From: Candidatus Mediterraneibacter avicola | GTDB taxonomy: Bacteria; Bacillota; Clostridia; Lachnospirales; Lachnospiraceae | Assembly (NCBI GenBank): GCA_019115385.1 | Contig: DXDR01000048.1 | Location: forward strand, 1 to 35,399 | Direction of reading: 5' to 3' | DNA: 35,399 nucleotides | Part shown: positions 25,601 to 34,507 of the stretch, piece by piece | How the letters are laid out: each line of letters starts with the position of its first letter | How positions within the stretch are numbered: position 1 is the first letter of the stretch | Notes under the pieces: model-generated | The model's database searches: none | Told to the model about the DNA's origin: nothing | What the model saw: only the letters and a program-made list of their open reading frames with translations | Program-made: the position numbers and the translations under genes

Positions 25601-26740
25601 ATGAAGCAAAATAACATGTTAGCTATGATTTTGGCTGGTGGTCGGGGAACTCGTCTGCATGAACTGACAAAAAAGGTAGCTAAGCCTGCCGTTTCATATG
25701 GCGGAAAATACCGCATCATCGATTTCCCGCTCAGTAACTGCGCAAACAGCGGCATCGACGTTGTCGGAGTTCTTACACAGTATGAATCCATTCTCCTTAA
25801 CAGCTATGTTGCAGCAGGACGCCGCTGGGGTCTTGATGCAAAGGACAGTGGCGTGTACGTGCTGCCGCCCCGTGAAAAAGCAGACGCCAACCTTGACGTA
25901 TACCGTGGAACCGCAGACGCGATCTCACAGAATATTGATTTCATTGATACATATTCGCCTGAATATCTCCTTATTCTCTCTGGCGACCATATCTATAAGA
26001 TGAATTATGCCAAGATGCTCGCTTATCACAAAGAGAACAATGCAGACGCTACGATCGCTGTTATCGAGGTGCCGATGAAAGAAGCAAGCCGTTTTGGCAT
26101 CATGAACACAAATGATGCCGGACGCATCGTTGAATTTGAGGAAAAACCGGAGAAACCCAAGAGCAATCTTGCATCAATGGGAATTTACATTTTCGACTGG
26201 AAGCTGCTCCGCAAGCTTTTACTTGCCGATATGAAAGATCCGGATTCCAACCACGATTTTGGAAAAGATATCATTCCCACTCTTTTAAATGAAGGTAAAA
26301 ATCTGTATGCCTATAAATATAAAGGATACTGGAAAGATGTCGGAACCATCGACTCTCTCTGGGAAGCTAATATGGATCTTCTGGACAAAAATAACGAGCT
26401 CGATCTCAATGATCCCACCTGGAAGATCTATACAGAAGACGTAACGTCACTCCCACAGTATATCGGAGAAAACGCCTCCATTGAAAAAGCTTTTATCACA
26501 CAGGGCTGCCTGATCGACGGAGAGGTTAAAAATTCTGTCCTGTTCACAGGAGCCAAAGTAGGCACCGGCGCTAAGGTTATCGACAGCGTCCTGATGCCGG
26601 GCGCAGAAGTAGCAGACGGCGCTGTTGTTCAGCGCGCTCTTGTTGCCGATAATATCAAGATCGGCAAAAATGCCGTTGTCGGCAGCGCAGACAGCGAACA
26701 TATTGAACTTGTGGCAAAACGTGTAAAGGGGGAAGAATAA
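25601..26740 (+). CDS. glgC: Glucose-1-phosphate adenylyltransferase, catalytic subunit
   Basis: A 379-residue enzyme making ADP-glucose from glucose-1-phosphate and ATP, the committed step of glycogen synthesis. The N-terminal nucleotidyltransferase has GGRGTRL (13-19), the lysine-containing [30 protein letters not shown], the metal-binding [11 protein letters not shown] and [11 protein letters not shown]-terminal left-handed beta-helix begins near residue 290 (hexapeptide-like repeats [20 protein letters not shown]). AGAGAGGG is the ribosome site. The glgD start follows its stop by one base. Other glycogen genes (glgA, glgB, glgP) are not in the window. Confidence 0.96.
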   Translation: MKQNNMLAMILAGGRGTRLHELTKKVAKPAVSYGGKYRIIDFPLSNCANSGIDVVGVLTQYESILLNSYVAAGRRWGLDAKDSGVYVLPPREKADANLDVYRGTADAISQNIDFIDTYSPEYLLILSGDHIYKMNYAKMLAYHKENNADATIAVIEVPMKEASRFGIMNTNDAGRIVEFEEKPEKPKSNLASMGIYIFDWKLLRKLLLADMKDPDSNHDFGKDIIPTLLNEGKNLYAYKYKGYWKDVGTIDSLWEANMDLLDKNNELDLNDPTWKIYTEDVTSLPQYIGENASIEKAFITQGCLIDGEVKNSVLFTGAKVGTGAKVIDSVLMPGAEVADGAVVQRALVADNIKIGKNAVVGSADSEHIELVAKRVKGEE

Positions 26741-26741
26741 T

Positions 26742-27857
26742 ATGAGTAAGGCATTTGGAATTGTTAATTTTGCCGGCAACCACATCCATGTGGAAGGCCT
26801 TCAGGAATACCGTCCTGTAGGAGCGTTCTCCTTCCTCGGCAGATACCGCGTGATCGATTTTCCGATATCTAATATGAGCAACAGTGGAATTGATACCATC
26901 CAGGTATATATCAGAAGAAAACCCCGCTCACTCACCGAGCATCTGGGTACAGGACGTCATTACAATATTAACTCAAAACGCGGACGGCTTCACATTTTGT
27001 ACACCGAGTCAAATATGGTCAGCGATATCTACAATACGGACATTGCCGCTTATATCGAGAACCTTGACGTGATCAACCGGGTTTCCTACCCCTATGTGGT
27101 GATCGCACCCAGCTACATGGTATACACAGCTGACTACAGCAGCCTTCTCAAAACGCACATTGAGTCGGGCGCTGATATTACGCTGATGTACCACTCTGTA
27201 GATACAGCAAAAGAAGAATTCTTAAGCTGCTATACTTTGGATATCAACCGCCAGAAAGGCGTGGATGCGATCCAGCCGAACCGCGGAAATGCAAAGAATA
27301 AAAACATTTTTATGGATACATATGTGATGTCAAAGGAACTGTTCCTTGACCTTGTAAATAAGGCACATAAAATGTCCGCTATGTATTCCCTCGTTGACAT
27401 TGTAGACGAGGCTTGCCATGAACTTGACGTGCGCGCAGTACCGCACCGCGGCTATTTTGCTTCCATAACAGACTTCCAGAGTTATTATAATGCGAATATG
27501 TCTCTGATAGACCGCAAAACAGCAGATACGCTTTTTGTTGACGACTGGCCGATCTACACCCGGACCAATGATTCCTGCCCGACACAGTACTTTGATGGAA
27601 GTTCCATCAAGTCGTCTGTTGTATCAAACGGCTGCATTATCGAAGGTACGATCGAAAATTCCGTTATCGGAAGAGGGTGCGTGATCAAAGAAGGCGCTGT
27701 TATCAAAAACTGTGTGATCTCATCTGACGCAGTGATCGGCAAGGGCGTCCACGCTGAAAATCTCGTTGTGGACAAACACGCCCGTCTGGTGCGCGGCAAG
27801 AGAGTGATCGCCTCCCCGGATAAGCCCGGCTACATCAAACGGGGGGACGCACTGTAA
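26742..27857 (+). CDS. glgD: GlgD, non-catalytic/regulatory subunit of ADP-glucose pyrophosphorylase
   Basis: A 371-residue paralogue of GlgC. The fold is kept (YRVIDFPISNMSNSGIDTI near residue 32; a beta-helix with NSVIGRGCVIKEGAVIKNCV near 310). The pyrophosphorylase loop GGRGTRL is replaced (INFAGNHIHVEG region) and the DVYRGTADA segment is absent, so this subunit is unlikely to be active alone. In Firmicutes GlgC and GlgD form a heterotetramer in which GlgD raises activity. The one-base gap and the AAGGGGGAAG ribosome site fit co-translation. A strong terminator follows at 27888-27922. Confidence 0.95.
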   Translation: MSKAFGIVNFAGNHIHVEGLQEYRPVGAFSFLGRYRVIDFPISNMSNSGIDTIQVYIRRKPRSLTEHLGTGRHYNINSKRGRLHILYTESNMVSDIYNTDIAAYIENLDVINRVSYPYVVIAPSYMVYTADYSSLLKTHIESGADITLMYHSVDTAKEEFLSCYTLDINRQKGVDAIQPNRGNAKNKNIFMDTYVMSKELFLDLVNKAHKMSAMYSLVDIVDEACHELDVRAVPHRGYFASITDFQSYYNANMSLIDRKTADTLFVDDWPIYTRTNDSCPTQYFDGSSIKSSVVSNGCIIEGTIENSVIGRGCVIKEGAVIKNCVISSDAVIGKGVHAENLVVDKHARLVRGKRVIASPDKPGYIKRGDAL

Positions 27858-27887
27858 ACTTTGGATTTATCCGCAGATCTGAATTTT

Positions 27888-27922
27888 AAAAAATGCAGGG
27901 ATTTAAACTCCCTGCATTTTTT
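27888..27922. terminator. Bidirectional terminator between glgD and coaX
   Basis: A 14-bp perfect stem (AAAAAATGCAGGGA at 27888-27901 with 27909-27922) around TTTAAAC ends in T-runs in both directions. On the minus strand it touches the coaX stop codon. Confidence 0.92.
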
Positions 27923-28689
27923 CATTTTCTATTTTTCCGGTAGATGATCTCCAGTCCTTTGAGCAGCAGATTATCATCAAGTATAATTTTTCGCCGGCAG
28001 AAAGGGACGATCTTCTTCGCCAGCCCTCCGGTTGCGATCACGGTCACATCCCCGTTCATTTCCTCAACGAGGCGGTCTATGATCCCGTCTATTGCCGCTG
28101 CGCTGCTGTAGATCACTCCGCTCTTCATACACTCGACAGTGTTTTTTCCAATGATATGCCCTGGAGCCTCTATCCCGATCCCTCCCAGCTGTGAAGCATT
28201 TGCGGTAAGAGAATCCAGCGAAACCCCAATACCGGGATAGATCATACCGCCAATATAATTTTTATTTTTATCGATCACGCATACTGTATTGGCAGTCCCC
28301 ATATCAAATACAAGCATGGGCGCCGGATATTCCGCGATTGCCGCTACAGAATCCACGACCAGGTCGCTCCCGAGCTGAGCAGGATTATCAATGCGTATAT
28401 TCAGCCCTGTTTTTATTCCCGCTCCTACTACAAGCGCCTCGCCGCCAAGAATCTTCTCCACCGCCAGTTTCACGACGGTAGTGATCTGCGGCACAACAGA
28501 GGAAATGATCCCTCCCTTTAGTTCACTCCGCTTGATATGATAAATATCCAGCACATTTTTAATGTCTATCGCATATTCCAGCTCCGTCTTTGTGCGCACA
28601 GTAGAGAGGCGCTCTACAAATATGCATTTCCCCTCTTCCATGCACCCAAGCACAATATTCGTATTTCCTATATCGATCGCCAGGATCAT
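27922..28689 (-). CDS. coaX: Type III pantothenate kinase
   Basis: A 255-residue ASKHA-fold kinase that phosphorylates pantothenate, the first step of coenzyme A synthesis. Motifs: phosphate-1 DIGNTNIVLG (5-14), the substrate-binding IDNPAQLGSDLVVD (about 100-113), phosphate-2 VFDMGTANTVCVID and the adenosine-region TGGLAKKI. Type III enzymes are not feedback-inhibited by CoA and need a monovalent cation. It is the last gene of the coaBC-S component-coaX unit, 48 bp after the S component, with AAAGGAG about 11 bases before ATG 28689. Confidence 0.95.
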   Translation of the reverse strand: MILAIDIGNTNIVLGCMEEGKCIFVERLSTVRTKTELEYAIDIKNVLDIYHIKRSELKGGIISSVVPQITTVVKLAVEKILGGEALVVGAGIKTGLNIRIDNPAQLGSDLVVDSVAAIAEYPAPMLVFDMGTANTVCVIDKNKNYIGGMIYPGIGVSLDSLTANASQLGGIGIEAPGHIIGKNTVECMKSGVIYSSAAAIDGIIDRLVEEMNGDVTVIATGGLAKKIVPFCRRKIILDDNLLLKGLEIIYRKNRK

Positions 28690-28737
28690 ATTCCCTATTC
28701 TCCTTTGCCCACTCCGAAATCCGGTTACCCTGATACA

Positions 28738-29382
28738 CTACTTTGCTGCTTTCTTATGCCTGCCGGCGCCTTCCGCCTGCGCAGGCGGGCAGACATACCG
28801 CGACAGAGGCGTGCCTACGGCGGCTGTGACCACCGTCGAGACGATCATCTCACATACGGCATTGATTCCCACAAATGTACAGATAAATACGATTATATTT
28901 TCTCCGCCGATCATTTCTTTCATATATGCGGTGTTTCCAAAAAGAAGCACCAGAGCCGTCATAAAAAATGCGGTATTCAAAAATGCGGAAAAGAATCCTG
29001 TGACCGCGCAGGAAATATAAGTATTGGTTCTCTTCCTCATTCCTCTGAAAATATATCCCAGCAGCAGGCCGTCCAGAAACCGGGGGACAAATCTCTGGAT
29101 AAATGCAAGCGCCGGGTTAATGTTAAAAAGAGCAACGCCCATAATACTCTGGCCGCCGATCCCAATGCACTGGAGAAAGCTTGTAAGTCCGAAAATGGAT
29201 CCTGCAGCCGCTCCGCCCGCCGGGCCTAACGCGATCGCGCTTATCGCAACCGGGATAACATTAAATGTAATTGCCAGGGGCCCGATATTCAGGTAGCCCA
29301 GAGGCGTATACGCCATCAGCAGCAAAATAGCCATCATAAGCCCCAGCGTGGTGATCTGTGTTGTTTTTACCTTTGTTTTCAT
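28738..29382 (-). CDS. ECF transporter S component, probably for pantothenate
   Basis: A 214-residue membrane protein with six hydrophobic segments (about 10-30, 36-58, 60-85, 105-125, 135-160 and 165-192) and a polar tail. It has the small integral-membrane layout and N-terminal helix pattern (TTLGLMMAILLLMAYTPLG) of energy-coupling-factor substrate-binding S components. The ATPase and T subunits are not here and are presumably shared (group II). Its position between coaBC and coaX, all in CoA synthesis, argues for pantothenate as the vitamin taken up (PanT-like); this is inference from context. A GAGGAGG ribosome site precedes ATG 29382. No riboswitch could be recognised in front of it. Confidence 0.85.
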   Translation of the reverse strand: MKTKVKTTQITTLGLMMAILLLMAYTPLGYLNIGPLAITFNVIPVAISAIALGPAGGAAAGSIFGLTSFLQCIGIGGQSIMGVALFNINPALAFIQRFVPRFLDGLLLGYIFRGMRKRTNTYISCAVTGFFSAFLNTAFFMTALVLLFGNTAYMKEMIGGENIIVFICTFVGINAVCEMIVSTVVTAAVGTPLSRYVCPPAQAEGAGRHKKAAK

Positions 29383-29460
29383 GTTTTTCCTCCTCAGTTA
29401 TCATTCCCTCTCCGAGGGATACAATACTTTTTGGCACATGTCTGATATGCGCGAACCGGA

Positions 29461-30732
29461 TTACCGGTTCTGTTCCGTTGTCAAGTTGCAAATCTCCTGC
29501 GTTTCCTTCTTCCCGTCCCCTGGCAGGATACGGCCGGATACGCTTTTCATCTTCAGGATCTGATCCAGGATCTTCGACGCTGTTTCTTCCTTTGACAGCA
29601 TACCCAGAGAGATTTCCTCCTCTCCGGTGATCATAGTCACTACATTGGTGTCCACGCCGAACCCGGCTCCCTCCACCTTCACATTGTTCGCCACGATCAT
29701 ATCCAGGTTCTTTCTCTGAAGCTTTCTGCGAGAGTTCTCAAGCAGATGTTCCGTCTCCATCGAAAACCCGCACAGGAACTGCTCTTCCCCTTTGTGTGCG
29801 CCAAGATATGCAAGGATATCATCCGTGCGCTCCATTTCTATCGTGAGCTCTCCGTCCTGTTTTTTCACCTTTTCGCTGCTGACATGTCTGGGTCTGTAAT
29901 CTGCCACGGCTGCCGCCTTAATAATGATGTCCTGTTCCGCGCTGCGCTCTGTCACAGCTTTAAACATTTCCCGGGCGGTCTTCACAGGAACCACTGTCAC
30001 AAACTGCGGAGGCTCAATGTGGACCGGGCCGCTTACCAGCGTAACCTGGGCGCCCCTCTGCATACATACCCTGGCGATGGCATACCCCATCTTTCCCGTA
30101 GAATGGTTGGTAATATACCGCACCGGATCTATACTCTCCTGAGTAGGTCCCGCAGTGACAAGCACTTTCATGCCCTGCATATCCTTTTCTCTGGCGATTT
30201 CGCGGAGAATATACTCCAGCAGCAGTTCCGGCTCCGGCATCTTCCCCGCCCCGGTATCGCCGCAGGCCAGATAGCCGCTGGCCGGGCTGATGACTTCATA
30301 TCCATACTTCTCCAGCGTCTTCAGATTGTCCTGTACAATGGGATTCTCGAACATATTTGTATTCATAGCAGGCGCCAGAATCTTTTTGCACCGGCAGGCC
30401 ATGATCGTAGTCGTCAGCATATCGTCCGCGATCCCGTGCGCGATCTTTCCGATCACATTGGCGCTTGCCGGCGCCACCATAACCAGATCTGCCTTTTTCG
30501 CCAGAGATACATGTTCCACGCTGTACTCAAAATTGCGGTCAAATGTATCTACCAGGCACTTATTTCCCGTAAGGGTTTCAAAAGTGATCGGATTGATAAA
30601 ATTCACTGCATTTTTCGTCATCAGGACATGGACATCTGCATGGAGCTTCTTTAAAGCGCTGGCAAGAGACGCGATCTTATACGATGCAATGCTTCCCGAT
30701 ACTCCCAGGAGAACGGTTTTTCCTGTCAGCAT
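29461..30732 (-). CDS. coaBC: Bifunctional phosphopantothenoylcysteine decarboxylase/phosphopantothenate-cysteine ligase
   Basis: A 423-residue fusion. The N-terminal flavoprotein CoaC (about 1-180) has GVSGSIASYK, the active-site His in SVEHVSLAKKADLV, PAMNTNMFENP and the substrate-binding-flap region PASGYLACGD. The C-terminal CoaB (about 185-400) has VTAGPTQESIDPVRYITN, HSTGKMG and KAAAVADYRP. It converts 4'-phosphopantothenate plus cysteine to phosphopantothenoylcysteine and then to 4'-phosphopantetheine. ATG 30732 is chosen because AAGGGGG lies just upstream; the open frame extends 55 codons further back but crosses the promoter at 30842-30870. It is the first gene of the CoA unit. Confidence 0.95.
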   Translation of the reverse strand: MLTGKTVLLGVSGSIASYKIASLASALKKLHADVHVLMTKNAVNFINPITFETLTGNKCLVDTFDRNFEYSVEHVSLAKKADLVMVAPASANVIGKIAHGIADDMLTTTIMACRCKKILAPAMNTNMFENPIVQDNLKTLEKYGYEVISPASGYLACGDTGAGKMPEPELLLEYILREIAREKDMQGMKVLVTAGPTQESIDPVRYITNHSTGKMGYAIARVCMQRGAQVTLVSGPVHIEPPQFVTVVPVKTAREMFKAVTERSAEQDIIIKAAAVADYRPRHVSSEKVKKQDGELTIEMERTDDILAYLGAHKGEEQFLCGFSMETEHLLENSRRKLQRKNLDMIVANNVKVEGAGFGVDTNVVTMITGEEEISLGMLSKEETASKILDQILKMKSVSGRILPGDGKKETQEICNLTTEQNR

Positions 30733-30841
30733 ATGGTTTCCCCCTTTCTTCGTTCTTTCGAACCGTTTCCGACAAGTGTGAACATCCCGCATAGAAACGC
30801 CGGGAAACAGCGCGTCGGCGGGATTGCTCCGGTTCCGCTTT

Positions 30842-30870
30842 ATTATATTGTAGAGAACAGCAAAAAGCAA
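30842..30870 (-). promoter_or_regulatory. Promoter of the coaBC unit
   Basis: Minus-strand TTGCTT (30865-30870), 17-bp spacer and perfect TATAAT (30842-30847), about 110 bp before coaBC. The -35 box is weak. Confidence 0.55.
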
Positions 30871-30931
30871 GAGCAATAGAATCTTATACCGTGCCAAAAG
30901 GACACGCAGTGCAGAATATGCCTTGCCTGCC

Positions 30932-30960
30932 TTGTTATCCCGGCATAATTATGGTATTAT
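30932..30960 (+). promoter_or_regulatory. Promoter of the zinc-ribbon/DUF4234 gene
   Basis: TTGTTA (30932-30937), a spacer of exactly 17 bp and TATTAT (30955-30960), about 38 bp before the start codon. It is divergent from the coaBC promoter. Confidence 0.7.
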
Positions 30961-30998
30961 AAATCTGGTTTTATATATTTTTATGAGGAGGAATTAGT

Positions 30999-31589
30999 AT
31001 GAAATACTGTCCAAACTGCGGTGCGCAGAGCCCCGACGACGCTCCGTTCTGTTCAAATTGCGGTGCACCACTTCAGAACGGCCCTCAGCAAAATGCGGGC
31101 GGCTACCAGAACGGCACATGGAACAATAACACAAATCAGGGCAATGCAGGGTATAATCAGAATATGGGATATAACCCTAATCAGAATGCTGGATATAACC
31201 AGAATAACTGGAACGGTGCTCCGAACCAGAACAACATGGGATATAATTATCCAAATCCCGGCATCACTCCGAGAAGCATTCCTGTCTGTGTGATCCTTTC
31301 TATCGTTACATGTGGGATCTACGGAATTTACTGGCTGATCAAGCTGAACGATGAGATCAACATCCTGGCAAATGACCCCGGAGCTACATCCGGCGGCATT
31401 GTTTTTCTGCTCTCCATCGTAACCTGCGGGATTTATCTTTTCTACTGGCTGTACAAAATGGGCGAGAAATGCGACCGGATCAAAGGCACGTCCAGCAGTT
31501 CAGGAATCCTTTACCTGATCCTTGGCATCGTAGGCTTTTCTATCATCAGCTACTGCCTGATGCAGGACACAATCAACAAAGCAGTTTAA
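30999..31589 (+). CDS. Zinc-ribbon membrane protein with DUF4234 domain
   Basis: A 196-residue protein in three parts. The N-terminal zinc ribbon has two CxxC pairs (CPNCGAQ at 4-10 and CSNCGAP at 18-24). A linker of about 55 residues is extremely rich in Asn, Gln, Gly and Tyr, with near-repeats such as NAGYNQN and MGYN. The C-terminal DUF4234 region (about 90-190) has three hydrophobic segments, the first two sharing the pattern SIVTCGIY.(I/L)YWL. The function of the family is unknown; a membrane location with the ribbon in the cytosol is likely. AGGAGG precedes ATG 30999. A DnaQ-like gene follows 21 bp downstream and may be co-transcribed. Confidence 0.85.
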   Translation: MKYCPNCGAQSPDDAPFCSNCGAPLQNGPQQNAGGYQNGTWNNNTNQGNAGYNQNMGYNPNQNAGYNQNNWNGAPNQNNMGYNYPNPGITPRSIPVCVILSIVTCGIYGIYWLIKLNDEINILANDPGATSGGIVFLLSIVTCGIYLFYWLYKMGEKCDRIKGTSSSSGILYLILGIVGFSIISYCLMQDTINKAV

Positions 31590-31610
31590 TTATTTGCGTA
31601 CAAAGGAATT

Positions 31611-32306
31611 ATGTTAAGATCGTACATAGCGTTTGATATCGAGACGACCGGACTTAACCCGGCGGAAAATGAAATAATCGAAATAGGTGCGCTGAAGGTG
31701 CGTGAAGGAAAAGTGGCGGAGCGGTTCATGGAACTGGTCCGCCCCTTGTCTCCTGTATCGCAGTCCATCACTGCCCTGACCGGTATTACGAATGAAATGG
31801 TATCCTCTGCCCGCAGCAAGAGGGAGGTCATCTCTGATTTTCTGGAGTTCTGCGGAGACGACATCCTGATCGGACACAATGTCTCTTTTGACTACAGCTT
31901 TGTAAAGACCGGAGCGGCAGCGGAAGGCTTTTCTTTTGAGAAATACGGGATCGACACCCTTAAGATCGCTCAGAAAGTGCTTAAGGATCTGGAATCCCGC
32001 AGCCTGGAAAGCCTGTGCCGGTACTATCATATTGAAAATCGTTCAGCACACCGGGCCTACCACGACGCCCTTGCCACAGCAAAGCTGTACCAGACCCTGG
32101 CTCATTACTTTGAGCCGGATAATCCCAGGATCTTCTCTCCTGTACAGCTCATCTGCAAAGTAAAGAAGCCTCAGCCGGCCACGGCAAAGCAGCTTGCATT
32201 TCTGGAAAGCCTTGCCCGCAAAAAGCAGGTCTCCCCGGAATGGGATCCCGGTACGCTTACACGGAGCGAGGCGTCACGGCTTATAGATATGCTTCTGAAA
32301 AAATAG
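31611..32306 (+). CDS. DnaQ-like 3'-5' exonuclease (DNA polymerase III epsilon family)
   Basis: A 231-residue protein with the DEDDh exonuclease motifs: FDIETTGLNP (Asp9, Glu11), HNVSFDYSFV (exo II Asp), and HRAYHDALATA (exo III His and Asp). The last 50 or so residues (AKQLAFLESLARKKQ...LTRSEASRLIDML) form a small helical domain frequently attached to such clostridial exonucleases. The replicative polymerase of Firmicutes (PolC) carries its own exonuclease, so this stand-alone protein more likely acts in repair or RNA/DNA end trimming; the exact substrate is unknown. AAAGGAATT precedes the ATG. It is followed by a hairpin at 32383-32409. Confidence 0.88.
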   Translation: MLRSYIAFDIETTGLNPAENEIIEIGALKVREGKVAERFMELVRPLSPVSQSITALTGITNEMVSSARSKREVISDFLEFCGDDILIGHNVSFDYSFVKTGAAAEGFSFEKYGIDTLKIAQKVLKDLESRSLESLCRYYHIENRSAHRAYHDALATAKLYQTLAHYFEPDNPRIFSPVQLICKVKKPQPATAKQLAFLESLARKKQVSPEWDPGTLTRSEASRLIDMLLKK

Positions 32307-32382
32307 ATTTTATAAAAGTAACTCTATTTATTCTCAGTAATAGTCTGACGGTTCACACGGTTTGGCGGTTTATACAAGAATA

Positions 32383-32416
32383 GCTCATGGAGCACTCGTC
32401 TCCATGAGCCATCTTT
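32383..32416. terminator. Terminator between the exonuclease and the AAA ATPase genes
   Basis: GCTCATGGAG (32383-32392) pairs perfectly with CTCCATGAGC (32400-32409), followed by CATCTTTTC on the plus strand. It serves convergent genes; the U-runs are modest on both strands. Confidence 0.65.
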
Positions 32417-32419
32417 TCT

Positions 32420-33778
32420 TTAAAACTCAAACTTCCCAATTCCATAAATCGGTATCGTATATATATTATCTCTCACCCCGCCATGCGTATTCCCTTTTGC
32501 ATAAACCACATAATCTGCTTTTCTCTTATCAAGGATATCCTGCACGGTCTTACTCTGGTTTTTCCCCGTCTTCACGTCTATCGCATATGTCTTCCGGGTC
32601 CTCAGTGATTTCAGATAAAAGTCGATCTCTCCTCTCCCCATTGTAGCGAATGCAGGTGTTTCAAGAGCGATCTCACCCGGCGGAACAATTCTTCTTTTCA
32701 GATCAAGAAACACAAAGTTCTCATTTACAATCCCTGATACGTCACTCTCAGAACAGCCGATATGAGTCAGGAAATAGCTTGTCAGCCCGATATCCATGAA
32801 ATAACAGCGAGCCTTTGGTTTAAAATCAAGTATATTGCAGTCTTTTATCTTGCCTGCAAATCCAATGATACCGGAACTATAGAGCCAGTCTATCGCACGA
32901 TTTACAGACGCCTTGCTTATATTACTTGAATAGTCCTTTACAACGATATTCTGTAACTCTTCGCTGAAGCTGTCTTCGTCAAACCCTTTTTTCTCTTTCA
33001 CAAGAACACGAGCCACACTGGAAAAGATATTATCATATACCTCATCATCCAATATATCGTCAAAATACCGTTTGCTCTCATTCGTAAACAATTTAATGAT
33101 CTTCAGCAGCTCCGTGTTGGCTTCTTCCACTGATCCCGACTCCAGATACCGCAGGATCACCGCCGGATATCCGCCAATCTTTGTATAAATTTTATACAGA
33201 TCAGCCAGATTCTTATAGACCTCTTCCGAACTTTCTCCATACAGATCAAGTTCCTGATACAAGTCTTCTTTGTCCAGAGCCATAAGGAACTCTCTGAAAT
33301 CTAATGTATGGATCTCCAAAGAATCAAGGTCACCTGCTGAATACTTAAACTCACGGTTCAATATCCGCCCAAGATAACTTCCCGTAATGATAAAATCACT
33401 TTTCAGCTGTCTTGTAAACTCACGTATTCTGTTATATATAGCCGCCGACTCCTGTATCTCATCAATGATCACAATCGTGTCAGACGTGTCTTCAAATTCT
33501 GGATGTACTCTTCGGATCAGTTCATAGACAGGATTATCACATCTGAAACCATTCTTTATCTCATTCCTCAGTTCTTCGTACTTCTCAAGAAACAGTTCCC
33601 CTGTAAAATCAAGGAGATTAATATAAATCTTTCTTTTGTACTGTTCATCAGCAAACTTATTTACAATATAAGTTTTTCCTACCTGACGTGCTCCTGAAAC
33701 TTCCAGCGTAGAATGATCTGGTCTTTCCTTCCATTTAAGCAGCCGGTCATAGGCGTTTCTTTTTAAATATTTCTGCAT
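32420..33778 (-). CDS. AAA_14/DUF4143 ATP-binding protein
   Basis: A 452-residue P-loop ATPase of the archaeal-ATPase-like group. Walker A SGARQVGKT (29-37), Walker B IVIIDEIQES (about 98-107) and sensor ITGSYLG are present. A DUF4143-type winged region follows the ATPase part (about 215-350), and near the C-terminus is the nuclease-fold-like pattern GEIDFYLKS ... YAIDVKTGK. Such proteins are common in genomic islands; some are thought to act in defence or in toxin-antitoxin-like roles, but no function is firmly established. It is a single gene with its own promoter and no partner, beside a toxin-antitoxin pair on the same strand. Confidence 0.88.
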   Translation of the reverse strand: MQKYLKRNAYDRLLKWKERPDHSTLEVSGARQVGKTYIVNKFADEQYKRKIYINLLDFTGELFLEKYEELRNEIKNGFRCDNPVYELIRRVHPEFEDTSDTIVIIDEIQESAAIYNRIREFTRQLKSDFIITGSYLGRILNREFKYSAGDLDSLEIHTLDFREFLMALDKEDLYQELDLYGESSEEVYKNLADLYKIYTKIGGYPAVILRYLESGSVEEANTELLKIIKLFTNESKRYFDDILDDEVYDNIFSSVARVLVKEKKGFDEDSFSEELQNIVVKDYSSNISKASVNRAIDWLYSSGIIGFAGKIKDCNILDFKPKARCYFMDIGLTSYFLTHIGCSESDVSGIVNENFVFLDLKRRIVPPGEIALETPAFATMGRGEIDFYLKSLRTRKTYAIDVKTGKNQSKTVQDILDKRKADYVVYAKGNTHGGVRDNIYTIPIYGIGKFEF

Positions 33779-33814
33779 AATATCACCCCTGTTGGTGTTG
33801 TCATGTTACCCCTA

Positions 33815-33843
33815 ATTATACTTCAAAAAGATTATAATCTCCA
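33815..33843 (-). promoter_or_regulatory. Promoter of the AAA_14/DUF4143 gene
   Basis: Minus-strand TGGAGA (33838-33843), 17-bp spacer and TATAAT (33815-33820), 37 bp before the start. AGGGGTGAT is the ribosome site. Confidence 0.55.
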
Positions 33844-33868
33844 CCTGTTTATTCCGACATTGTAAAAT

Positions 33869-33897
33869 AGCTCACGTTCTGCAGCAGACCGTGGGCT
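33869..33897 (-). terminator. Probable terminator of the toxin-antitoxin unit
   Basis: AGCTCACG (33869-33876) pairs with CGTGGGCT (33890-33897), with one G-T pair, continuing partly into TCTG/CAGA. On the minus strand ATTTTAC follows. It lies 26 bases past the toxin stop. Confidence 0.5.
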
Positions 33898-33922
33898 GAT
33901 ACCTATAATCAAACGGAAATGT

Positions 33923-34243
33923 TTAATTTTTCTCTAATACACCAAACAGAATCCTCATATAGTCCTGCCTTTCATTGAGCACCCTGATCACACAGACCCG
34001 ATCCGCTTCAATACGATAAAACACATAATTTTTCTCGCAGAAAAGACATCTGTAATCTGTATATATTCCGGTTATCCCTGAAAGTTCCTGCCCAAGATAG
34101 GGGAATGTAATCAGCTGACGAACTGTCTCTGTCATTTTCCTTAATATCTTTTTTGCAAGGTCTTCATCATCAAATTTCTCTATGATTGATTCCTTGATCT
34201 GAAGCAGATCATTTCTTGCTTTTGGCGTATAATATAATTCCAT
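33923..34243 (-). CDS. RelE/ParE-family toxin
   Basis: A 106-residue protein with the compact alpha/beta fold of RelE/ParE toxins: YYTPKARNDLLQIKESI at the start, the strand pair GIYTDYRCLFCEKNYVFYRI and VCVIRVLNERQDYMRIL at the end, with Arg and Tyr positions typical of the family. Members either cleave mRNA on the ribosome or poison gyrase; which applies is not clear from sequence. The start lies two bases after the antitoxin stop, the standard antitoxin-toxin order. Confidence 0.88.
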   Translation of the reverse strand: MELYYTPKARNDLLQIKESIIEKFDDEDLAKKILRKMTETVRQLITFPYLGQELSGITGIYTDYRCLFCEKNYVFYRIEADRVCVIRVLNERQDYMRILFGVLEKN

Positions 34244-34245
34244 CT

Positions 34246-34491
34246 TCAGATCCCCAATGATGCTTCTACTTCATCAGCAGAAGCCCATCCCTCTTTCCTT
34301 GCAGACTGTTCTCCTTCTTCCAGCTTAGACATCAAAGCGATTGTTGCTCTCATCTTATCGTACTCTTTCATATCCAGTATGACATATTCGCCGCGCCCAT
34401 TCTTTGTAAGAAATACAGGCGCACCTTCCTGAGCTTCCTTTAAAACCTCTGTGTAATTTCTCAAATCTGAAATTGGCTTAATATTCGGCAT
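34246..34491 (-). CDS. Phd/YefM-family antitoxin
   Basis: An 81-residue antitoxin: an N-terminal DNA-binding/dimerisation part (IKPISDLRNYTEVLKEAQ, VFLTKNGRGEYVILDMKEY) and an acidic flexible C-terminus (EEGEQSARKEGWASADEVEASLG) that would wrap the toxin. ATG 34491 is chosen: the Phd fold starts here with MPNIKPISDLR and AAAGGATG lies upstream. The frame stays open for 28 codons further back, but those would cross the promoter. It probably represses its own promoter at the palindromes 34508-34568. Confidence 0.88.
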   Translation of the reverse strand: MPNIKPISDLRNYTEVLKEAQEGAPVFLTKNGRGEYVILDMKEYDKMRATIALMSKLEEGEQSARKEGWASADEVEASLGI

Positions 34492-34507
34492 ATGACCAGC
34501 ATCCTTT

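Noticed and set aside
30733-30897. N-terminal extension of coaBC to 30897
   Set aside because: It crosses the probable promoter and the protein family begins at the ATG 30732 with its own strong ribosome site.
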